Source of the DNA: Marinomonas sp. THO17
Lineage (GTDB): Bacteria; Pseudomonadota; Gammaproteobacteria; Pseudomonadales; Marinomonadaceae
Direction of reading: 5' to 3'
Assembly: GCF_040436405.1 (NCBI RefSeq)
Contig: NZ_AP031575.1
Span: forward strand, 1,878,501-1,942,500
DNA length: 64,000 nucleotides
The notes below the pieces were generated by a model, which made no database searches, was not told the DNA's origin, and worked only from the letters and a program-made list of their open reading frames with translations. Below, piece by piece: positions 27,196 through 40,338 of the stretch (the first letter of the stretch is position 1; each line of letters starts with the position of its first letter). The position numbers and the translations under genes are program-made.

Positions 27196-28104
27196 ATGAA
27201 AAGCTTTCAAAGCCAGGTCAGTGACGCAGACCTGCGCATTTTGCGTATTTACCGAACCGTTGTGGAATGCGGAGGCTTTTCGGCTGCCGAAATAGAACTT
27301 AACATCAGTCGCGCAGCCATCAGTATTGCCATTTCTGATTTAGAAACTCGACTGGGCTTTCGTCTTTGCCAGCGTGGTCGCTCAGGCTTCTCACTGACCA
27401 ACGAAGGTAGTCAAGTATACGAATACACTCTGCAATTGCTCTCTTCAATTGAAGACTTTCGTACGCAAATTAATGCCCTCCATCAGCATTTACAGGGTGA
27501 GCTCAACATCGGCATTACCGACAATTTGGTAACTCTACCTCATACTCGAATTACCCACTCTTTGGCAGGGCTTAAAGACAAAGGGCCAAAAGTCAAAGTG
27601 AATATTCGAATGATACCTCCCACGGAAGTTGAACGAGGTGTGCTCGACGGCGGTTTACACATTGGCATAGTGCCTGACTTAAAGGTGTTAAGTGGATTAG
27701 ATTACCGTCCTTTATATGAAGAAGAATCCAAGCTTTATTGCAGCGATCAGCATCCATTGTTCACTTTGTCTGATAAAGACATAAACAAAGCTAAACTCAA
27801 ACAGTATGACGCTGTCTTGCCAGCCTATGCCCAAACACCAGAGGTCAAAGCACAACACCAACCTCTTCATACCAGTGCCACAGCAACAGATAGAGAAGGT
27901 ATTGCCTTTCTGATATTAACAGGACGTTATATCGGTTTTTTACCTGACCATGTGGCTGACCATTGGGTTCGAGATGGGCGAATGCGCGCCATCCTTCCCG
28001 CTGAATGCCGCTACATTACTCAGTTTTCAGCCATTACTCGTAAAGGAGCCAGAAACAATTTGGTATTAGAAACCTTCTTAGAGGAATTAGACAAAACGAC
28101 TTAA
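27196..28104 (+). CDS. LysR-family transcriptional regulator
   Basis: A 302-residue regulator. The N-terminal winged helix-turn-helix spans about residues 10-70 (GGFSAAEIELNISRAAISIAIS, quoted here as GGFSAAEIELN then ISRAAISIAIS), followed by a long linker helix and a type 2 periplasmic-binding-protein effector domain. The Met at 27196 is preferred over 27181 since GAGG precedes it and the shorter start fits LysR alignments. It is divergent from mmsA across a 223-base AT-rich gap, so control of mmsA is the simplest expectation; the RND pair downstream is another candidate target. Confidence 0.88.
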   Translation: MKSFQSQVSDADLRILRIYRTVVECGGFSAAEIELNISRAAISIAISDLETRLGFRLCQRGRSGFSLTNEGSQVYEYTLQLLSSIEDFRTQINALHQHLQGELNIGITDNLVTLPHTRITHSLAGLKDKGPKVKVNIRMIPPTEVERGVLDGGLHIGIVPDLKVLSGLDYRPLYEEESKLYCSDQHPLFTLSDKDINKAKLKQYDAVLPAYAQTPEVKAQHQPLHTSATATDREGIAFLILTGRYIGFLPDHVADHWVRDGRMRAILPAECRYITQFSAITRKGARNNLVLETFLEELDKTT

Positions 28105-28256
28105 TAAATGAACTAGTCATCCTTAATAAGTGCAAATTTACTGGCAGTATTCCCTAGGTGATATATCTTTAATATATATTTAAAAATTTATATCGCCTTT
28201 ACAGAGATATAAAATAGATTCATCTAACATCTTTCAATTTATTGACGGAGCCACCA

Positions 28257-29372
28257 ATGATACGCGCCAAGCGACTTAATTTAATGATGGGCATCACCCT
28301 AGCGACTTCGCTATTGCTGACCGCTTGTTCACCTGAAAGCACTGAAGAAACCGCTGCGGAGAAAGATATTATCCGTCCCGTTAAACTGCTGACTATTCAA
28401 TCAACAGACGCTATTAACATTCGACGTTTCCCCGCTGAGCTACAAGCTAGCGAAGAAGCTGACATTGCTTTCCGTGTTGGTGGACAATTACAAACGCTGA
28501 ATGTGATTGCTGGTCAACGAGTCAAAAAAGGCGATTTACTAGCGACCTTGGATCCAACAGATTTCAAATTGGAAGTAGAGTTAGCACAAGCCAACCAACG
28601 TTTAGCAGACGCTCAATTCAAACGAATCCAAGCGATATTTAAGCAAAACGCTACCACCAAAGCAGAATACGACTCCAGTAAAGCCAACTTGGATCAAGCC
28701 AATAACGCCCTACAAACAGCGCGCAATCAGCTTAAATATACTAAGGTATATGCACCATTTGACGGTGTTATTGCCACTGTTGATACCGAAAACTACCAAT
28801 ACGTAAGCGCAGCTCAAGCTTTGATGCACATTCAAAACATCGACCAATTAGACGTGGATTTCGAAGTGCCAGAGAGTCTTGTGGTTAGTATCAAAGGTAC
28901 CCATTCCAACTACCGCCCACGGGTTATTGTCGATGTTGCCCCTAACGAAGTATTCTCTGCTGCTTATAAAGAGCATAACACCTCGCCAAATTCGACAACC
29001 ATGGCTTATAAAGTCACCATGCACTTGATTCGCGGTGATAACAATCATCACACTTTGTTACCAGGTATGACAGCCAATGTGGACATTGATGTCAGTATTT
29101 TATTAGGCACGAAAAGACATATCACAGTTCCAGTAGAAGCCGTAATGCGTCACGAAAATATCGACACTGGGGAATCAAACAGCACTGTCTGGGTGTTTAA
29201 TCCAGATTCAAATAAAGTGTCCTCCCGTATGGTTGAGTTAGGCGCGTTAGAAGGCACGCAAGTGGAAATCATTAATGGCATCTCGCCTGGTGAACAAGTT
29301 GTTGCTGCAGGCATTCATAGTCTGACAGAAGGCATGGAAGTTCGCCCATGGACACGTGAGCGAGGCTTATAA
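28257..29372 (+). CDS. RND efflux system periplasmic adaptor (membrane fusion) lipoprotein
   Basis: A 371-residue HlyD/AcrA-type protein. It has a lipoprotein signal with lipobox LLLTACS (Cys about residue 20). The barrel-sandwich half-motifs are ADIAFRVGGQLQTLNVIAGQRVKKGDLLA, given here in part as FRVGGQLQTLNVIAGQRVK, and YAPFDGVIATVDTENYQYVS, with a coiled-coil hairpin between. The start at 28257 follows GGAG by 6 bases. Its TAA overlaps the ATG of the pump by one base. The 152-base gap upstream contains an AT-rich dyad (GGTGATATA...TATATCGCC, about 28159-28198) that may be an operator or the end of the LysR unit. No outer-membrane channel gene is present. Confidence 0.9.
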   Translation: MIRAKRLNLMMGITLATSLLLTACSPESTEETAAEKDIIRPVKLLTIQSTDAINIRRFPAELQASEEADIAFRVGGQLQTLNVIAGQRVKKGDLLATLDPTDFKLEVELAQANQRLADAQFKRIQAIFKQNATTKAEYDSSKANLDQANNALQTARNQLKYTKVYAPFDGVIATVDTENYQYVSAAQALMHIQNIDQLDVDFEVPESLVVSIKGTHSNYRPRVIVDVAPNEVFSAAYKEHNTSPNSTTMAYKVTMHLIRGDNNHHTLLPGMTANVDIDVSILLGTKRHITVPVEAVMRHENIDTGESNSTVWVFNPDSNKVSSRMVELGALEGTQVEIINGISPGEQVVAAGIHSLTEGMEVRPWTRERGL

Positions 29373-32300
29373 TGGATATTGCTGCTTATTTTATAAAACG
29401 CAAAGTCACCAGTTGGATGGTAACACTTATCCTACTGGTTGGTGGTATCGTAGCTTTTACCAACCTTGGTCAGCTTGAAGACCCTGAATTTACCATCAAA
29501 GATTCTTTGATCATCACTACCTATCCTGGCGCTTCTCCTGAACAAGTAGAAGAAGAAGTGACCTATCCAATCGAGCGTGAACTGCAAAATCTACCTTACG
29601 TCGATAAAATTGTGTCGACATCCAAAGCGGGTTACTCGAAAGTACAACTTACCATCAAAGACACTTACCGTGCCGAGCAGTTGAAACAGATTTGGGACGA
29701 AGTACGGAAGAAAATTCGTGACATTTCAGGCACCTTCCCTTCAGGTGTCAATACGCCTATGGTGTTGGATGACTTTGGTGACGTATACGGCGTCATGCTG
29801 GCCATTCATGGTAAAGGCTATCCATATAAAGATCTAGAAAACTACGTGGATTATGTAAAGCGTGAGTTGGTTCTAGTAGACGGTGTCGCCAAAGTAACGG
29901 TCGCAGGTGAACAAGACGAGCAAATTGCCATTGAGATTTCTCGCTCTAAAATGGCCAATATGGGCATTGCACCTAGCCAATTACAAACTTTACTAGCAAA
30001 CCAAAACAGTGTCTCCAATGCGGGTAGCGTCAAAGTCGGCAGCGAATACATTCGCATTAGTCCAACAGGCGAATTTAAAGACATTTCTGAATTGGAAAAC
30101 CTGATCGTAGGTACACCAATCGACGGCAACCTCATTCGTTTAAAAGATATTGCCACGATCAAACGTGAATATGTTGAACCTAAAACGCATATTGTCGATT
30201 TTAATGGCGCTAAATCCCTATTGCTTGGCGTGTCCTTCTCTAAAAACGTCAATGTGGTAAAAGTAGGTGAGCGACTAGAGCAACGTATTGGAGAACTTGA
30301 GTATCAACAGCCTGTTGGTATCAGCATGGATCCCATTTACTTCCAATCAAAAGAAGTAGATCGCTCCGTTGCTAATTTCCTACTAAACCTAGTTGAAGCC
30401 GTTGGTATTGTTATCTTGGTACTCTTGGTTTTCATGGGGATTCGCTCTGGTATTTTGATCGGTATTATCCTATTGCTAACCATTTTGGGCACCTTCATTG
30501 TGATGGATTATTTCCAGATCAATTTACAAAGGATTTCCCTAGGTGGTTTAATCATTGCTCTCGGTATGTTGGTGGATAACGCCATCGTGGTGACCGAAGG
30601 CGTGTTAATTGGTATGCAACGGGGTAAAACTAAGTTGCAAGCCGCTAGCAATGTTGTCAAACAAACCAAGTGGCCGCTGTTAGGCGCGACCATTATTGCT
30701 ATCACCGCCTTTGCTCCTATAGGTTTGTCACCAGACTCAGTAGGCGAGTTTGTTGGTTCTTTGTTCTACGTCTTGTTGATTTCGTTACTCCTTAGTTGGA
30801 TCACGGCCGTCACTTTAACGCCTTTCTTCTGTGATTTATTCTTCAAAGAGAAAATCGCACAAGGTGACATGGACAACAAGGATCAAAACACTGAGGCAAA
30901 CGACCCCTATCAAGGCTTTATCTTCACTGGTTATAAGTTCTTTTTAGATAAAGCCATGCATTATCGCTGGGTAACCGTGTTGCTTTTGGTTGGTAGTTTG
31001 CTCACTGCAGGCTGGGCATTTCAGTTTGTAAAGCAAGCTTTCTTCCCACCTTCTACTACGCCAATGTTCTACATGGACATTCAACTACCGGAAGGCACGC
31101 ACATTGACAGCACTTATGAAAAAGTCCAAGAAATAGAACAAAATCTTCTTAAAGATGATCGTATTGAGTTTGTCGCATCGACCACGGGACGAGGCGCATT
31201 ACGCTTCATGCTGACTTATAATGCTGAGCAAACCAACTCAAGTTACGCTCAATTCATTATACGTACAAAAACCAAAGAAGATATTCCTGGCTTGCTTAAA
31301 GACCTGTATGTCAAAATGCAGGAAGAGTACCCGGAACTGGAAGTGAAACTGCAACGTTTGCAATTAGGGCCCGCCAGCGGCGCGAAATTGGAAACTCGTA
31401 TTAGCGGTCCAGATCCAAAAGTCTTGCGTCAAATCAGTACTAAGATTCAAGACATTTATCGTGCTGATGGTGGCTTAGAAAGCATAAAAGACGATTGGCG
31501 CCAGCCGGTGAAAGTATTACGTCCTATTTTCAATGATGCACAGGCTCGTCGCTTAGGCATCAGCAAAACTGAACTGGACGAAGTGTTACTCACCAACTTC
31601 ACAGGGTCACAAATTGGCTTGTACCGCGAAGGTACTGACTTGTTACCAATTGTTCGTAAAGCGCCAGAAAACGAAAGCATGTCGATTGATCAGATACGCG
31701 ATCTGCAAATCTACAGCCCGGCATCTGGCTCTTATGTGACCTTATCCACCTTGGTATCAGGATTTGAAACTGTATGGGAAGATCCCATCATCGAACGTCG
31801 TGATCGTAAACGCACCATCACAGTGATGGCCGACCCGAAAATCCTCGGCAATGATACCGCTATGGCAATCTTCAACCGTACCAAGGACGCCATTGAAGCT
31901 ATTAAACTACCTCCAGGTTACAGTCTCGAATGGGGCGGTGAATACGAAAACAGTACCGATGCTCAGGCTAACATTTTTAAAGCCTTACCAATGGGTTATA
32001 TGTTTATGTTTATCATTACCATTCTGCTGTTTAACTCAGTACGTGTACCATTGACCATTTGGTTCTGTGTCCCTTTGGCCTTGATCGGCGTATCAACTGG
32101 TCTATTGCTCATGAACTCTGCCTTCAGCTTCATGGCACTCTTGGGCTTCTTAAGTTTGTCTGGAATGATAGTGAAAAACGGTATCGTATTGGCCGACCAG
32201 ATTAATTATGAGTTAGATCAAGGCACAGAAACCTATGAGGCCATCTTTAACTCTGCGGTCAGTCGTGTGCGCCCAGTTTGTATGGCAGCCATCACTACTA

Positions 32301-32464
32301 TCTTAGGCATGATTCCACTCTTATTCGATGACTTCTTTGAAGGCATGGCGGTGGTCATTTCCTTTGGTCTGGGCTTTGCAACCATTCTGACTCTGATTGC
32401 AGTACCTGTGTTCTACGCCATACTGTTCCGAGTGAAATACCGTTTTCATAAGGACTTCAAGTAG
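29372..32464 (+). CDS. RND-family efflux pump inner-membrane subunit
   Basis: A 1030-residue AcrB/HAE1-type pump. It has an N-terminal span, two large periplasmic loops (about residues 35-330 and 560-860) and twelve spans in total. Proton-relay acidic residues fall in the fourth span (LIIALGMLVDNAIVVTEG). The periplasmic start (PGASPEQVEEEVTYPIERE) is typical. It works as a trimer with the adaptor encoded just before and presumably a TolC-like channel encoded elsewhere. Drug or metabolite specificity cannot be told. Ends 72 bases before another LysR gene. Confidence 0.92.
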   Translation: MDIAAYFIKRKVTSWMVTLILLVGGIVAFTNLGQLEDPEFTIKDSLIITTYPGASPEQVEEEVTYPIERELQNLPYVDKIVSTSKAGYSKVQLTIKDTYRAEQLKQIWDEVRKKIRDISGTFPSGVNTPMVLDDFGDVYGVMLAIHGKGYPYKDLENYVDYVKRELVLVDGVAKVTVAGEQDEQIAIEISRSKMANMGIAPSQLQTLLANQNSVSNAGSVKVGSEYIRISPTGEFKDISELENLIVGTPIDGNLIRLKDIATIKREYVEPKTHIVDFNGAKSLLLGVSFSKNVNVVKVGERLEQRIGELEYQQPVGISMDPIYFQSKEVDRSVANFLLNLVEAVGIVILVLLVFMGIRSGILIGIILLLTILGTFIVMDYFQINLQRISLGGLIIALGMLVDNAIVVTEGVLIGMQRGKTKLQAASNVVKQTKWPLLGATIIAITAFAPIGLSPDSVGEFVGSLFYVLLISLLLSWITAVTLTPFFCDLFFKEKIAQGDMDNKDQNTEANDPYQGFIFTGYKFFLDKAMHYRWVTVLLLVGSLLTAGWAFQFVKQAFFPPSTTPMFYMDIQLPEGTHIDSTYEKVQEIEQNLLKDDRIEFVASTTGRGALRFMLTYNAEQTNSSYAQFIIRTKTKEDIPGLLKDLYVKMQEEYPELEVKLQRLQLGPASGAKLETRISGPDPKVLRQISTKIQDIYRADGGLESIKDDWRQPVKVLRPIFNDAQARRLGISKTELDEVLLTNFTGSQIGLYREGTDLLPIVRKAPENESMSIDQIRDLQIYSPASGSYVTLSTLVSGFETVWEDPIIERRDRKRTITVMADPKILGNDTAMAIFNRTKDAIEAIKLPPGYSLEWGGEYENSTDAQANIFKALPMGYMFMFIITILLFNSVRVPLTIWFCVPLALIGVSTGLLLMNSAFSFMALLGFLSLSGMIVKNGIVLADQINYELDQGTETYEAIFNSAVSRVRPVCMAAITTILGMIPLLFDDFFEGMAVVISFGLGFATILTLIAVPVFYAILFRVKYRFHKDFK

Positions 32465-32536
32465 AGCTATTTCGTTCATCATCGAGTTTGGCCCGTTGAT
32501 GCTAAGCTCGATGATCCTTAACTTTGTGAGTAAATT

Positions 32537-33517
32537 ATGCATTTAGACGAAATCTTAAAACTGGATATTAAGTTGCTCGTCGCTTTCGTCACCATAATGA
32601 AAGAAGGCAGCGTATCACGTGCCGCCGAACAACTGGGTGTCACTCAACCCGCGTTAAGCAAAAGTCTGCAAAGGCTACGTGAGTTGTTCAAAGACACCTT
32701 GTTTACTCGACAAGCTTATGGTTTGACGCCAACGGCCAGAGCAACGGAACTACACGACGCTATTCAACCCATTCTTGACTCCTTATCGGATTTAATGAGC
32801 CCTAGCTCATTGAATCTGAAAACCTTAGACAGACGTTTCAAACTACGGGTTGATGAGGGTGATCTAGAAAATTTTATTGAACCTCTATTGGCGTCAATGC
32901 AATACGAAGCACCACAAGTATGTTTGTCGATCAGTTCATGGGGGGAATCGCATTTCGAAGAGATTACCTCAGGTAACGCTGACATTGGTATCATGCGTGT
33001 CAGTGATACGCCCAACAACGTTCGAAGCAAACTAATAGGTTACCTAGATTCCTGCATTATTTTGAGCGAAGCTCACCCTCTTTACCAACAAAATAAAGTG
33101 ACGGTATCTGAGCTTTTAGAACATAAAGTGGTGACACATCATTTACGCAGTGATCATAAAAATTCTTTTACCAAAACCGAGCAAAAATTAAAACAACGCG
33201 GCCATAATATACGCGCATCACTAGAGACAGATAGTCTTATGGTCGCTATGCAAGCAGTGAAAAGAGGTTTGGCTCTTGTAACTTCCCGTTCCATCGGAGA
33301 TTTATTTTTGCAAGTAATGGGTGAAAAAAGTAATTTCTATCCTGTCAAATTGGTTGAAATTCCAGATGAAGTAATTGAACTGGATGAATACAATGGTCGT
33401 CATCCCATTCACATTTGTTGGCATGAAAGGTTCAATAACGACTTGGCGCACCGTTGGCTTAGGGAAAAAATCATCACCTTTATGCGTGAATCTCCTTGGA
33501 TGCATCCCCCAACCTAG
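32537..33517 (+). CDS. LysR-family transcriptional regulator
   Basis: A 326-residue regulator with a clear helix-turn-helix (SVSRAAEQLGVTQPALSKSL) near residues 25-50 and a NodD/LeuO-like ligand domain (HICWHERFNNDLAHRWLREK near the C-terminus). Same strand and 72 bases after the RND pump, so it may be read through from that operon and control it. The next gene on that side, DUF1653, is convergent. Confidence 0.87.
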   Translation: MHLDEILKLDIKLLVAFVTIMKEGSVSRAAEQLGVTQPALSKSLQRLRELFKDTLFTRQAYGLTPTARATELHDAIQPILDSLSDLMSPSSLNLKTLDRRFKLRVDEGDLENFIEPLLASMQYEAPQVCLSISSWGESHFEEITSGNADIGIMRVSDTPNNVRSKLIGYLDSCIILSEAHPLYQQNKVTVSELLEHKVVTHHLRSDHKNSFTKTEQKLKQRGHNIRASLETDSLMVAMQAVKRGLALVTSRSIGDLFLQVMGEKSNFYPVKLVEIPDEVIELDEYNGRHPIHICWHERFNNDLAHRWLREKIITFMRESPWMHPPT

Positions 33518-33556
33518 TTACTTCTACTTATAGTTACTTCTACTTATAGTTACTTC
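33517..33556. repeat. Short tandem repeat, 16-base unit
   Basis: The unit GTTACTTCTACTTATA occurs twice in direct succession (33517-33532, 33533-33548) followed by a half unit GTTACTTC. It starts at the last base of the LysR gene stop codon and fills part of the short convergent gap. Probably replication slippage; no function is evident. Confidence 0.85.
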
Positions 33557-33582
33557 GGTCTAAAATGGTAATGCCAACTAAA

Positions 33583-33807
33583 CTATTTCGCGTTGCGAGT
33601 GCTGCGAATCCACTCAAAACGCGGAATGACTTCGCCGTTCACCTCAACACTTTCTGAAAACATCTCTTTTGGTCTTGCCCACCAGCCAAACTCACCATAC
33701 AAAGCCTGATACACCACCAACTCTTCTTCTGTCTCACTGTGTTTTACCACGCGCTCAACCCAATACTCAGCGCCTTTATAATGTTGATAAACGCCTGACT
33801 TCACCAT
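33583..33807 (-). CDS. DUF1653 domain protein
   Basis: A 74-residue protein: VKSGVYQHYKGAEYWVERVV, then LVVYQALYGEFGWWARPKEMF. The GxYxHYKG start, the VVYxxLY centre and the WxRPxxMF end are the DUF1653 signature. Small cytosolic protein of unknown function. Single gene, convergent with the LysR gene and divergent from the arginine catabolic operon. Confidence 0.88.
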   Translation of the reverse strand: MVKSGVYQHYKGAEYWVERVVKHSETEEELVVYQALYGEFGWWARPKEMFSESVEVNGEVIPRFEWIRSTRNAK

Positions 33808-33947
33808 GAAAACACCTCTTTATTACCAAAATACGACCCCAAATAGCCAAATATTGGAAATCCAAGTCGCAAATACGAAAAAAGCAAACTTACCAAGTTC
33901 AGGGAAGTAGGTAATAATTCCCTTATCAAAAACAATTAGGTTGCCCA

Positions 33948-34967
33948 ATGTATCTTGTTCGCCCCGCTGACTTCGCAGATCTCCCCGCCTTGGAACGCAT
34001 TGCCAAGCAAGCTGGTATAGGTTTTACTAACCTACCGGCCAATCGAGATCGCCTAAATGACAAGATTGCGACGTCAAAACGCTCACTGCAAGCAGACATC
34101 AGCCAGCCGGGAGATGAATCCTACTTGTTTGTGCTAGTAGATACCAGCCGAAATAAGGTGGTCGGCTGTTGTGGTATCGATGCCATGGTAGGTACCGATA
34201 CACCTTTTTATAGTTATCGGATTGATGAAGTGGTGCATGCTTCACCTCAATTGCAAATTCATAATCGTATCCCAGCTTTGTTTCTATGCCATGACTACAA
34301 TGGCACGAGTCGCCTAATTGCCCTAGTTGTTGATAAAGCGCATCAAAACCCACTGGCAGTTTCCTTACTGTCCAAGGCACGTTTACTTTTCATGGCCCGC
34401 TACCCTGAGCGTTTTACTAAAAAGGTCTTTGCAGAACTCCGCGGAGACAGTGATAAACAGGGGCATTCGCCTTTTTGGGAAGCATTAGGAAAGCATTTTT
34501 TCAGCATGGATTTTAAAAAAGCTGATTACCTTTCTGGCGTCAGCAATAAGCATTTTATTGCCGACCTCATGCCACGTTATCCCATTTATGTTCCCACCTT
34601 GCCTGATGCGGCCCAGGAAGCCATTGGCGTTGTACATGAAGAATCCAGCCAAAGTGCGGACATATTACTGGCTGAAGGCTTTGAATTTCGTGGCTACGTG
34701 GACATATTTGATGCAGGTCCCAGTGTGGAAGCACAAACACACCAGCTGAATACAGTCACCAAACATAAGGCCGGTAAAGTACTCAACATCAATACCGCAG
34801 CACAGGCGCAACAATACTTGATTGCTACAGGACATTTAGCACAATTTCGCGTTATCTGTGCTCCTGCCGAGCCACAATCAGCAGGCCTTGGAGTAAATTA
34901 TGACACCCTAGAACAATTAGGCATTAAGGTTGGTAGTCGCATTCAATGGGCTGAAATGTCAGTGTAA
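33948..34967 (+). CDS. aruF: Arginine/ornithine N-succinyltransferase subunit alpha-like
   Basis: A 339-residue AstA-family acyltransferase. It begins MYLVRPADFADLPALERIAK (GNAT-like start) and contains the family segments SLLSKARLLFMARYPERFT, AELRGDSDKQGHSPFWEALG and VDIFDAGPSVEAQT. In Pseudomonas two paralogues, AruF and AruG, form a heteromer that succinylates arginine, first step of the AST pathway. The paralogous gene follows 78 bases later, so I assign this one as alpha by order. Upstream, AGGGAA and TTCCCT arms flank an 11-base centre at about 33901-33923 and could be an operator. Confidence 0.88.
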   Translation: MYLVRPADFADLPALERIAKQAGIGFTNLPANRDRLNDKIATSKRSLQADISQPGDESYLFVLVDTSRNKVVGCCGIDAMVGTDTPFYSYRIDEVVHASPQLQIHNRIPALFLCHDYNGTSRLIALVVDKAHQNPLAVSLLSKARLLFMARYPERFTKKVFAELRGDSDKQGHSPFWEALGKHFFSMDFKKADYLSGVSNKHFIADLMPRYPIYVPTLPDAAQEAIGVVHEESSQSADILLAEGFEFRGYVDIFDAGPSVEAQTHQLNTVTKHKAGKVLNINTAAQAQQYLIATGHLAQFRVICAPAEPQSAGLGVNYDTLEQLGIKVGSRIQWAEMSV

Positions 34968-35045
34968 ACGTCGACAATGCAATACCTAACAAGTTTGATT
35001 TAAAACACATGATCAACGTAAGAAGTATGTAAGAGGACACCGCCC

Positions 35046-37582
<2,537 letters not shown>

Positions 37583-37653
37583 TTTAACTCTTTGTTGCTC
37601 TAGAACCCTCTATAGTCCTACAGCTGTCTACAAATAAAGGAAAAAAGGTCATT

Positions 37654-39003
37654 ATGAACTCAGCATGCGAAGCCAACTTCGATGGTTTAGTTGGCCCAAC
37701 ACACAACTACAGTGGCTTGTCTTTTGGTAATGTCGCTTCCTTGAAAAACTCAGCACAGGCATCCAATCCTAAAGCTGCTGCCAAACAAGGCTTGGCAAAA
37801 ATGAAAGCCTTGGCCGATATGGGCTTTGCGCAAGGTATCTTAGCGCCTCATGAGCGCCCGCATTTGCCAACACTTCGCAAATTAGGCTTTATAGGCACAG
37901 ACGCGCAAATCTTGGCGAAAGTGACCAAGCAAGCTCCCAAACTATTGACCGCAGTGAGTTCAGCTTCTTGTATGTGGACAGCAAATGCGGCCACGGTTTC
38001 TCCTAGTGCCGATACCAAAGATGGTAAATTGCATTTTAGTACAGCCAATTTGGTCAACAAGTTCCATCGTTCTATTGAACATGAAACCACAGCAGCCATT
38101 TTACGCGCTAGTTTTGCAGATCCTGAGTATTTTACCCACCATGAAGCTTTGCCAAGCGTCGAGCATTTTGGTGACGAAGGGGCTGCGAATCACAGCCGAT
38201 TTTGCGAGCAATACGATACAGCTGGCGTGGAGTTTTTTGTTTACGGTATGGAAGCATTTAACTCATCAATGCCAAGACCAAGCCGCTTTCCTGCCCGCCA
38301 TACCCTAGAGGCGTCACAAGCGATTGTGCGTCGTCATGGTCTAGCAGAATCGCAAGTGGTGTTTGCTCAGCAAAACCCTGAGGTAATTGATGCTGGTGTG
38401 TTTCACAATGATGTTATTGCCGTTGGCAATCGTAACGCTCACTTTTACCATCAAGAAGCCTTTTTAGATAATCACAAGATGCAACAAGACTTGCTCAAGG
38501 CATGGGGTGATCGCACTTCACCATTGCATTTTATTGAAGTCCCGAACCAAGCTGTATCGGTTCAGGATTGTATAGAGTCCTATTTATTTAACAGCCAACT
38601 ATTGAGCCGTGGTGATAATGACATGGTGCTGATTGTACCGGCAGAGTGCCAACAAACCCCAGCGGTTTGGCAATATTTACAAGAGCTTACCACGTCTTCT
38701 GCACCGATCAATCAGGTAGAAGTGTTTGATTTGAAACAAAGTATGAGCAATGGCGGAGGGCCAGCTTGCTTACGCCTTCGAGTAGCCTTAACCGCAACTG
38801 AAAGGCAAGCCGTAAACTCTAACATTTGGATGAATGACCAACAGTTTGAACGTCTCAACTTCTGGGTGGATAAGCACTATCGAGATCGTTTAGTGGAAAC
38901 GGACTTAGCAGACCCACAACTTTTGACGGAAAGTAGAACCGCGTTGGATGAACTGACACAGTTACTTAGCTTAGGCAGCATTTATCCCTTTCAACAGGGT
39001 TAG
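37654..39003 (+). CDS. astB: N-succinylarginine dihydrolase
   Basis: A 449-residue amidinotransferase-fold hydrolase. It starts with the AstB signature [20 protein letters not shown], contains [20 protein letters not shown] with a catalytic His, and near the C-terminus [15 protein letters not shown] with the nucleophilic Cys. It converts N2-succinylarginine to succinylornithine, 2 ammonia and carbon dioxide. Last gene of the operon, followed by a strong hairpin terminator. Confidence 0.96.
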   Translation: MNSACEANFDGLVGPTHNYSGLSFGNVASLKNSAQASNPKAAAKQGLAKMKALADMGFAQGILAPHERPHLPTLRKLGFIGTDAQILAKVTKQAPKLLTAVSSASCMWTANAATVSPSADTKDGKLHFSTANLVNKFHRSIEHETTAAILRASFADPEYFTHHEALPSVEHFGDEGAANHSRFCEQYDTAGVEFFVYGMEAFNSSMPRPSRFPARHTLEASQAIVRRHGLAESQVVFAQQNPEVIDAGVFHNDVIAVGNRNAHFYHQEAFLDNHKMQQDLLKAWGDRTSPLHFIEVPNQAVSVQDCIESYLFNSQLLSRGDNDMVLIVPAECQQTPAVWQYLQELTTSSAPINQVEVFDLKQSMSNGGGPACLRLRVALTATERQAVNSNIWMNDQQFERLNFWVDKHYRDRLVETDLADPQLLTESRTALDELTQLLSLGSIYPFQQG

Positions 39004-39024
39004 TAGAAAATCACCATATAAAGA

Positions 39025-39056
39025 AAAACCTATTCATAAAGTCATGAATAGGTTTT
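39025..39056. terminator. Bidirectional-looking terminator after astB
   Basis: Perfect 13-base arms AAAACCTATTCAT and ATGAATAGGTTTT around a 6-base loop form an A-flanked, T-flanked hairpin. It lies 22 bases past the astB stop and 76 bases from the end of the convergent DUF2914 gene, so it could serve both. Confidence 0.85.
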
Positions 39057-39131
39057 CAGGGGAAAGATCAAAATTCTGTGTTGAAGACAATTCTTTATAA
39101 GGGTTTTGTGATAGCTTCTTCAGCCAAAGCA

Positions 39132-39536
39132 TTATTCTTCATCCACATAAGCAAAGGAATGGGATTCAATCACAACACCATCTTGTACTATGTCGACGCT
39201 CCATGTGCCGTCAAAACCTGGCATTAAACGCTTACTTGACCAGACACGCCAACGGTCACCACCAATTTCAAAACTGACATCAGCCATTTCATCACCATCG
39301 AGTTTCCAATGATGTACTACTTTACTGCCTGACATGCCACGCAAATCCGTAAAAAAATACACGCGCTGAATAGCACCGTATTCTACTTTTACCACATCAC
39401 CAATATCATCAATGGGTTCGCGGTCCACCACATCCGTTGCAAACTGTGCTCTTGCTACCGAACCTTCTGCCCAAGCAGATACTGCCAATACTGACAATAA
39501 AGCGACCAAGGCGACTTTCATTAACCTAATACTCAT
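39132..39536 (-). CDS. DUF2914 domain periplasmic protein
   Basis: A 134-residue protein with a signal peptide (MKVALVALLSVLAVSAWAEG, cleavage at AWA-EG). The mature part contains VYFFTDLRGMSGSKVVHHWK, DVSFEIGGDRWRVWSSKRL and GTWSVDIVQDGVVI, the recognised pattern of DUF2914, a small beta-sandwich domain. Function unknown; it is exported to the periplasm. Single gene. Confidence 0.82.
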   Translation of the reverse strand: MSIRLMKVALVALLSVLAVSAWAEGSVARAQFATDVVDREPIDDIGDVVKVEYGAIQRVYFFTDLRGMSGSKVVHHWKLDGDEMADVSFEIGGDRWRVWSSKRLMPGFDGTWSVDIVQDGVVIESHSFAYVDEE

Positions 39537-39710
39537 ATGAAATTCCTGTAAGAGTGATAAAGCAGGTTAAAAACGACAAATTGTGTTCGTCACTTTTTCT
39601 GATAAAGCACATTTAAATGTAGACTATAATGCGGTAAGAAATACGAGAAATTTGTGTAAAATTGCAAATTTCTCGTGTTTTTCTAGAAAAATCAGAAGGG
39701 TAGAAAAGTA

Positions 39711-40211
39711 TTATCTTGACTGGCGATCGGCCAAAGGCGTTGAGAAGGTGTATTCCATATCCCACGGAAAGCGAATCCAAGTATCTTGGCTGACTTCCGT
39801 GATAAAGGTATCCACCAGAGGCTTACCTGCAGGTTTAGCATAAATAGTAGCAAAATGAGCTTTTGGTAACATTTCACGAACTTTTGCAGCGGTACGGCCA
39901 GTATCCACCAAGTCATCGATCAATATAAAGCCTTCACCGTCGCCTTCCACACCTTTTAATACATTAAGGTTACCTTGTTTCGTCGCCGCACCACCCTCTT
40001 CTTCAGCGCTATAGCTAATGATGCAGATAGTATCAATCAGGCGAATATCCATTTCACGACATAAGATAGCAGCGGGTACTAGACCACCACGGGTAATAGC
40101 AATAATACCTTTCCAAGGACCTTGCTCAAGCAATCGCCAAGACAAAGCACGTGCATTTCGGTGCAACTCTTCCCAAGAAACAGGAAAATCTTTTGAATAT
40201 GGGGTCATCAA
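39711..40211 (-). CDS. gpt: Xanthine(-guanine) phosphoribosyltransferase
   Basis: A 166-residue type I PRTase. The PRPP loop is [20 protein letters not shown] and a PPi-loop region [16 protein letters not shown] precedes it; [10 protein letters not shown] near the C-terminus forms the base-binding hood and is diagnostic for Gpt. It salvages xanthine and guanine at the membrane face. Start could be either of two adjacent ATG codons. It is 128 bases upstream of nothing obvious on the same strand; cobU lies behind it. Confidence 0.93.
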   Translation of the reverse strand: MMTPYSKDFPVSWEELHRNARALSWRLLEQGPWKGIIAITRGGLVPAAILCREMDIRLIDTICIISYSAEEEGGAATKQGNLNVLKGVEGDGEGFILIDDLVDTGRTAAKVREMLPKAHFATIYAKPAGKPLVDTFITEVSQDTWIRFPWDMEYTFSTPLADRQSR

Positions 40212-40338
40212 GGCTCCTATGCTTTTCTACAGTTATTCGTTAAATTCAGAACCATCTCAAAAATAGATTGCCTTAACGCAAACTGCTTTGGATAAGCAGC
40301 ATTTGGATAAGGGCGATTTCAAGGTGCTGGAAGGCTGG